Below are positions 4,976 to 8,179 of a stretch of 8,179 nucleotides of DNA, piece after piece. This DNA comes from an uncultured Candidatus Saccharibacteria bacterium (GTDB taxonomy: Bacteria; Patescibacteriota; Saccharimonadia; Saccharimonadales; Saccharimonadaceae), in the NCBI GenBank assembly GCA_947253995.1, contig CAMYBM010000020.1:1-8179 (forward strand), in the 5' to 3' direction. The notes under the pieces are model-generated. The model was not told the origin of the DNA. It searched no databases and saw only the letters and a program-made list of their open reading frames with translations. The translations under genes were made by a program, and so were the position numbers. Each line of letters opens with the position of its first letter. The first letter of the stretch is position 1.

Positions 4976-6300
4976 CCCACTGCTCCTGACATGTCTAGAT
5001 TAATGAGACGGTTGAGCTCAACGGCGTATTCCATCGGTAGGTTTTTAACGATTGGGTCAATAAAGCCATTAACGATTAAGCTAGTAGCCTCGTCTTCGTT
5101 GATGCCGCGGTTCATCATATAAAATAATTGCTCCTCGCTAATTTTGCTGACAGTAGCTTCGTGGGATACCTGCGCGTCGCTACAGGCAATGATATTTTGC
5201 GGGAAAGTATTGGATACGCTGCGTGAGTCCATTAGCAATGCATCACACTTAGCTGAGGTCTTCGCGTGACTGGCGCATTTAGCAAAGATATTCTTGCCAC
5301 GATAAGAGCAAATTCCACCGTTTAACGAAATTGATTTAGCTACAATTGTGGATGAAGTGTATGGCGCTAGATGAATGGCTTTGGCGCCGTTATCTTGATT
5401 TTGCCCCGCTTTAGCTATGCCAAGCGATAAAATATTGCCGCGAGCTCCTGGTTCTAGCAGAACAATCGCGGGGTATTTCATGGTAACTTTAGAGCCAATA
5501 TTGCCGTCAACCCATTCACCGAGAGCATCGTGATAAATGTGCATGCGTTGTGTCGTTAGATTTAAGACATTGGTTGACCAATTTTGGATTGTAGTATAGC
5601 GGACACGTGAACCAGCAAGAGCTACGACTTCGACGACGGCAGCGTGTAGCGACGCTGTACTATAGAGGGGTGCAGTGCAGCCTTCAATATATTGTACTTC
5701 GGATCCCTCATCGGCAATAATGAGTGTACGTTCGAATTGGCCAAGATTGGCGAGGTTAATGCGGAAATAAGCTTGTAGCGGAATTGTTAATTTGACATTA
5801 GGCGGCACGTAGATAAAACTGCCACCGCTCCAAACCGCAGTATTAAGTGCAGCAAATTTATTGTCATTGTAGGGTATCACGCTAGCAAAATAGCGACGAA
5901 AGAGTTCCGGATAGCGTTTGAGTCCAGTGTCTGTGTCGAGAAAAATAACGCCAAGATCTTCCCACTCGTGTTTTAGATTTTGGTAAACGATAGCAGAATC
6001 GTATTGTGCGCCAAGACCGGCGAGGTATTTTTGCTCGGCTTCGGGTAGGCCAATTTTGTCATAAGTTGATTTTATATCGTTGGGCAGATCAGCCCAATTG
6101 CTAGTTGGTTGATTGGCTTGAGACGAATAGTAACAAATATTTGAAAAATTAATCTTGAGGGTTGGACCAAATTTTGGTAGGGGCATTTTTAAAAATTGAT
6201 GGTAGGCGCGTAAGCGCAGTTGAAGCATCCATGCCGGTTCGTGTTTTAAGGCACTAATTTGGCGAATAGTTGTCTCACTAAGGCCGTTGGCTAAGCGCAT
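4972..6300 (-). CDS. sufB: Fe-S cluster scaffold subunit SufB
   Basis: This 442-residue protein is a clear SufB. It carries WSGGSFIYVPP (157-167), the hallmark of the beta-helix start, then EGSEVQYIEGCTAPLYS with Cys208, IGSKVTMKYPA, RGKNIFAKCASHAKTSAKCDALLMDSRS with Cys352, and SHEATVSKISEEQLFYMMNRGINEDEA (379 onward). The end is IVNGFIDPIVKNLPMEYAVELNRLI. Cys352 and Glu381 are 29 residues apart, the spacing of the essential Cys405 and Glu434 in E. coli SufB, so I equate them. SufB builds the nascent cluster with SufC and SufD in the cytoplasm. It is slightly shorter than the usual 465-495, mainly at the N-terminus. The ATG at 6300 lies inside the end of sufC (23-bp overlap) with GGAG 8 nt upstream. 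The stop is TGA, overlapping the sufD start, which shows UGA is not recoded. Confidence 0.97.
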   Translation of the reverse strand: MRLANGLSETTIRQISALKHEPAWMLQLRLRAYHQFLKMPLPKFGPTLKINFSNICYYSSQANQPTSNWADLPNDIKSTYDKIGLPEAEQKYLAGLGAQYDSAIVYQNLKHEWEDLGVIFLDTDTGLKRYPELFRRYFASVIPYNDNKFAALNTAVWSGGSFIYVPPNVKLTIPLQAYFRINLANLGQFERTLIIADEGSEVQYIEGCTAPLYSTASLHAAVVEVVALAGSRVRYTTIQNWSTNVLNLTTQRMHIYHDALGEWVDGNIGSKVTMKYPAIVLLEPGARGNILSLGIAKAGQNQDNGAKAIHLAPYTSSTIVAKSISLNGGICSYRGKNIFAKCASHAKTSAKCDALLMDSRSVSNTFPQNIIACSDAQVSHEATVSKISEEQLFYMMNRGINEDEATSLIVNGFIDPIVKNLPMEYAVELNRLINLDMSGAVG

Positions 6301-6964
6301 TGAGTTGCTCCATATTATAGGTAGCCTGTGGGTTGATAGCCTGCAACAATTGGTCGTGGTGCGTAATAAGGATTAATGTCGTGGGATAATTCAGTTGACG
6401 GAGACGTTGGCTAAGCAGCTTGACGCTAACTTTGTCTAGCCCAGAATCTGGTTCGTCAAGGAAGGCGAAACGCGGCTGCAGCAATAGCATTTGTAAAATT
6501 TCGGATTTTTTCTTTTCGCCGCCACTAAAGCCAACGTTAAGATCACGATTAGGATCAAAGTTAGTAAAGCCGAGAATCTTAGCTTCGCGTTGTAATTGAT
6601 CTAGTACTTCAAGAAAATTAAAGCGGTTATTGGTGAGCTGTGCTAAACTGGTACGCAAAAAATTAGCATAGCTGACCCCAGGTATTTCCGCAGGGTATTG
6701 CATTGCTAAAAATAGTCCGCGTTTCGCTCGCTCGTTAGCTGGTAGATCGGTGATATCTTCGCCATCCAGAAAAATATGACCATGAGTGATGCGATAGTTC
6801 GGATGTCCGCAGATGGTGTTGGCTAAAGTTGATTTACCGCTGCCGTTACGACCAAGCAGGGCGTAATTTGTGTGGTCTTTAAAGTTGAGCGTAACGTCGC
6901 GCAGCAAGGACTTGCCTTCAGCGGTAGCAACTGATAAATGTTCAATAACTAGACCGTGTGCCAT
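6278..6964 (-). CDS. sufC: Fe-S assembly ATPase SufC
   Basis: This 228-residue ABC-type ATPase powers the SufBCD scaffold; it is cytoplasmic and not a transporter. Motifs in order are Walker A GRNGSGKST (38-46), Q-loop Gln89 in AMQYPAEIPGVSY, the SufC-type signature FSGGEKKKSEILQM (from 146), Walker B with D-loop FAFLDEPDSGLD (166-177) and H-loop His202 in ITHHDQ. The signature matches SufC rather than import or export ATPases. The C-terminus is short: only 26 residues follow the H-loop, against about 45 in E. coli SufC, so the last beta strands are missing or reduced. It is first in the operon and diverges from nrdD. The ATG at 6964 has no Shine-Dalgarno; a -10 box ends exactly 7 nt upstream, so the transcript is probably leaderless. 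Confidence 0.97.
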   Translation of the reverse strand: MAHGLVIEHLSVATAEGKSLLRDVTLNFKDHTNYALLGRNGSGKSTLANTICGHPNYRITHGHIFLDGEDITDLPANERAKRGLFLAMQYPAEIPGVSYANFLRTSLAQLTNNRFNFLEVLDQLQREAKILGFTNFDPNRDLNVGFSGGEKKKSEILQMLLLQPRFAFLDEPDSGLDKVSVKLLSQRLRQLNYPTTLILITHHDQLLQAINPQATYNMEQLNALSQRP

Positions 6965-6970
6965 ATTTAC

Positions 6971-6998
6971 ATTATGACAGCTTGAAAGCGAATGGCAA
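6971..6998 (-). promoter_or_regulatory. Leaderless promoter of the suf operon
   Basis: On the minus strand TTGCCA (6998-6993) and CATAAT (6976-6971) are separated by 16 bp, followed by six bases (GTAAAT) and the ATG at 6964. Predicted +1 is the A of the ATG. No ribosome binding site precedes the start. A second candidate -10 (TATAAT, 7030-7025) would give a ~54-nt leader, but it has no good -35 and would still lack a Shine-Dalgarno. Confidence 0.6.
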
Positions 6999-7013
6999 AG
7001 TGCTTACTCTAAA

Positions 7014-7035
7014 ACTTGTTGCAAATTATACAAGT
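7014..7035. promoter_or_regulatory. Inverted repeat between the suf and nrdD promoters
   Basis: The arms ACTTGT (7014-7019) and ACAAGT (7030-7035) are perfect reverse complements with a 10-bp A/T-rich spacer. The site lies about 50-70 bp upstream of the predicted suf start and about 45-65 bp upstream of the nrdD start, a position suited to an activator or shared regulator. It does not match any iron or Fe-S regulator site I can name. Confidence 0.35.
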
Positions 7036-7044
7036 GTAATCGTA

Positions 7045-7073
7045 TTGACTACACCATACATAGTGCTTATAAT
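7045..7073 (+). promoter_or_regulatory. Sigma-70 promoter of nrdD
   Basis: TTGACT (7045-7050) and a perfect TATAAT (7068-7073) are separated by the ideal 17 bp. Predicted transcription start is near 7080, giving a leader of about 52 nt. This is the strongest promoter in the window, and its spacer is occupied by a NrdR-like box. Confidence 0.8.
7051..7066. promoter_or_regulatory. NrdR box 1 (candidate)
   Basis: ACACCATACATAGTGC matches 13 of 16 positions of the NrdR box idealised as ACACTATATATAGTGT. It fills the spacer between the nrdD -35 and -10, so a bound NrdR would block RNA polymerase. NrdR is the ATP-cone repressor of ribonucleotide reductase genes; its gene is not in this window. Confidence 0.7.
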
Positions 7074-7083
7074 TAGTTGCAGT

Positions 7084-7099
7084 ACACGATATAAAGCGT
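7084..7099. promoter_or_regulatory. NrdR box 2 (candidate)
   Basis: ACACGATATAAAGCGT also matches 13 of 16 positions of the idealised NrdR box. It begins about 4 bp after the predicted nrdD start and lies 33 bp (start to start) from box 1, about three helical turns. Paired boxes in phase are typical for NrdR targets. Confidence 0.65.
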
Positions 7100-7131
7100 G
7101 TAGAATTAAGCAAAAAATAAATGGGGGTAAA

Positions 7132-8179
7132 ATGACTGCAACTAAAACAACTAAAATACGCAGTGTGCGCTGCCGCAAGACAGACAAGGTTGATCTGTTT
7201 GCCGAGAATAATACGGCCTATAAAATTAGTGATTTAGTTGTGCAGTTGATGAGATCGTACCGCACGATTGCTGGCTCGTTAGCAAAGGACTCAAGTGGGA
7301 TAAAACGTGAGAACGCAAATGTTAACGGCGACACTGCAATGGGTAAAATGCTGCAGTTTGGTCAGCAGGGGAGTAAGGCTTACACGCGCGCTTACTTATT
7401 ACGCCCTGCACACGCTCATGCTCATGACGATGGTGACATCCATATACATGATTTAGATTTTTATGCAACGGGTACCTTAACTTGTTGCCAGACTGATCCG
7501 TTGGTTCTATTTGATCAGGGTGGTTTTTCGACTGGCCACGGTTATCTAAGGACGCCAAATAGTATTGGTAGCTATGCAGCTTTGTGTGCAATCATTTTGC
7601 AAGCTAATCAAAATGAGCAGCACGGCGGACAGGCTATTCCAAACTTTGATTATGCGATGGCGCCGGGTGTTGATAAGACTTACCGTAAGTCCGTCAAACG
7701 TATTCTAAAAGAATACAATAACTTGGTAGGGCAAAATTTAGCGATAGCTGCAAATGAGTTGGACCAGCTAAAATACCCAGATACGATTGATCGCCTGCCT
7801 GTAAAAATTTTTAAGTTAGCTCAGGATGATACGATTCGTCAGACTTATCAGGCGATGGAGGGGCTAGTACACAACCTTAATACGATGCACAGCCGCGCGG
7901 GCGCGCAAGTACCATTTACAAGTTTGAATTTCGGTACGGATACAACTCCTGCGGGTCGATTAGTAATTGAACAGTGGCTCAAGGCTATTGAAGCTGGATT
8001 GGGCCATCACGAGACGCCAATTTTTCCGATTAGTATTTTTAAGGTGAAGGAGGGGGTGAATTATAATCCCGAAGATCCAAACTATGACTTGTTTAAGTTG
8101 TCGATGAAGGTGTCAGCCAAGCGATTGTTCCCGAACTTTGTGTTCTTGGATGCGCCATTTAATTTAAAGTGGTATCGGC
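7132..8179 (+). CDS. nrdD: Anaerobic (class III) ribonucleoside-triphosphate reductase, N-terminal part
   Basis: There are 349 codons open to the right edge, with the 3' part (including the C-terminal glycyl-radical motif) outside the window. NrdD reduces ribonucleotides to deoxyribonucleotides without oxygen and needs the radical-SAM activase NrdG. Recognisable blocks are ENANVNGDTAMGKMLQFG (60-77), GDIHIHDLDF and GTLTCCQTDPL (101-124), GGFSTGHGYLR, NQNEQHGGQAIPNFDYAMAPGV (159-180), HNLNTMHSRAGAQVPFTSLNFGTDT (247-271), GLGHHETPIFPISIFKVKEGVNYNP and KRLFPNFVFLDAPFN. These fit the Firmicutes/Clostridia-like NrdD subgroup. The N-terminus is short: the core begins near residue 30, leaving no room for the usual ~90-residue ATP-cone. 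GGGGG lies 5 nt before the ATG as a moderate ribosome site. The promoter and two NrdR boxes immediately upstream support the identification. Confidence 0.96.
   Translation, partial: MTATKTTKIRSVRCRKTDKVDLFAENNTAYKISDLVVQLMRSYRTIAGSLAKDSSGIKRENANVNGDTAMGKMLQFGQQGSKAYTRAYLLRPAHAHAHDDGDIHIHDLDFYATGTLTCCQTDPLVLFDQGGFSTGHGYLRTPNSIGSYAALCAIILQANQNEQHGGQAIPNFDYAMAPGVDKTYRKSVKRILKEYNNLVGQNLAIAANELDQLKYPDTIDRLPVKIFKLAQDDTIRQTYQAMEGLVHNLNTMHSRAGAQVPFTSLNFGTDTTPAGRLVIEQWLKAIEAGLGHHETPIFPISIFKVKEGVNYNPEDPNYDLFKLSMKVSAKRLFPNFVFLDAPFNLKWYR

Noticed and set aside
6310..6320. TATAAT on the minus strand near the end of sufC, as an internal promoter for sufB
   Set aside because: No -35 at a sensible distance, the spacing to the sufB ATG does not fit the leaderless geometry, and sufB has a good coupled ribosome site.
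7322..7591. Minus-strand open frame of 89 codons
   Set aside because: It lies opposite strongly conserved nrdD blocks (HIHDLDF, TCCQ, STGHG).
1..8179. CRISPR array, insertion sequence, integrase or phage region
   Set aside because: No regularly spaced repeats, terminal inverted repeats, transposase or integrase motifs seen; tRNA-Lys has no flanking copy of its 3' end that would mark an attachment site.

Overview
The window looks like part of a small, streamlined bacterial genome, most probably a member of the Patescibacteria (CPR), with Saccharibacteria (TM7) as my best guess. This rests on gene content and style, not on a marker gene: shortened versions of conserved enzymes, genes packed with almost no spacers, a secreted protein of a kind I associate with Saccharibacteria, an oxygen-independent ribonucleotide reductase, and apparent leaderless promoters. 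UGA is used as a stop (end of sufB), so this is not one of the CPR lineages that recode UGA.

Left part (1-1181), all genes on the minus strand: a partial XRE-type helix-turn-helix protein running off the left edge, a small four-helix membrane protein, and tRNA-Lys(CUU) with its own terminator. Both proteins lack a Shine-Dalgarno sequence. Each has a TATAAT box exactly 6 nt before the ATG, so transcription should start on the A of the start codon.

Middle (1182-3014, plus strand): a 610-residue secreted protein with a signal peptide, a beta-rich N-terminal domain, a Pro-rich linker, an IPT/TIG-like domain and a C-terminal FGE/C-type-lectin-like domain carrying four cysteine pairs. Its end overlaps the end of the suf operon tail to tail.

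Minus-strand operon (6964 down to 2941): a complete iron-sulfur cluster assembly system in the order sufC-sufB-sufD-sufS-sufU, with every neighbour overlapping. SufC (ATPase), SufB and a strikingly short SufD (145 aa) would form the scaffold complex; SufS supplies sulfur from cysteine and SufU accepts it. sufC appears leaderless, while the downstream genes have good ribosome binding sites inside the preceding gene.

Right part (6965-8179): a 167-bp divergent control region, then nrdD (class III anaerobic ribonucleotide reductase, running off the right edge). Its promoter is a near-perfect sigma-70 site whose spacer is filled by a candidate NrdR box, with a second box at the transcription start. 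The reductase needs a radical-SAM (Fe-S) activase, so its position next to suf makes biochemical sense, although no activase gene is visible here.

No CRISPR array, insertion sequence, integrase or rRNA was seen. The most interesting points are the leaderless promoter geometry, the mini-SufD, the zero-gap suf operon and the paired NrdR boxes.
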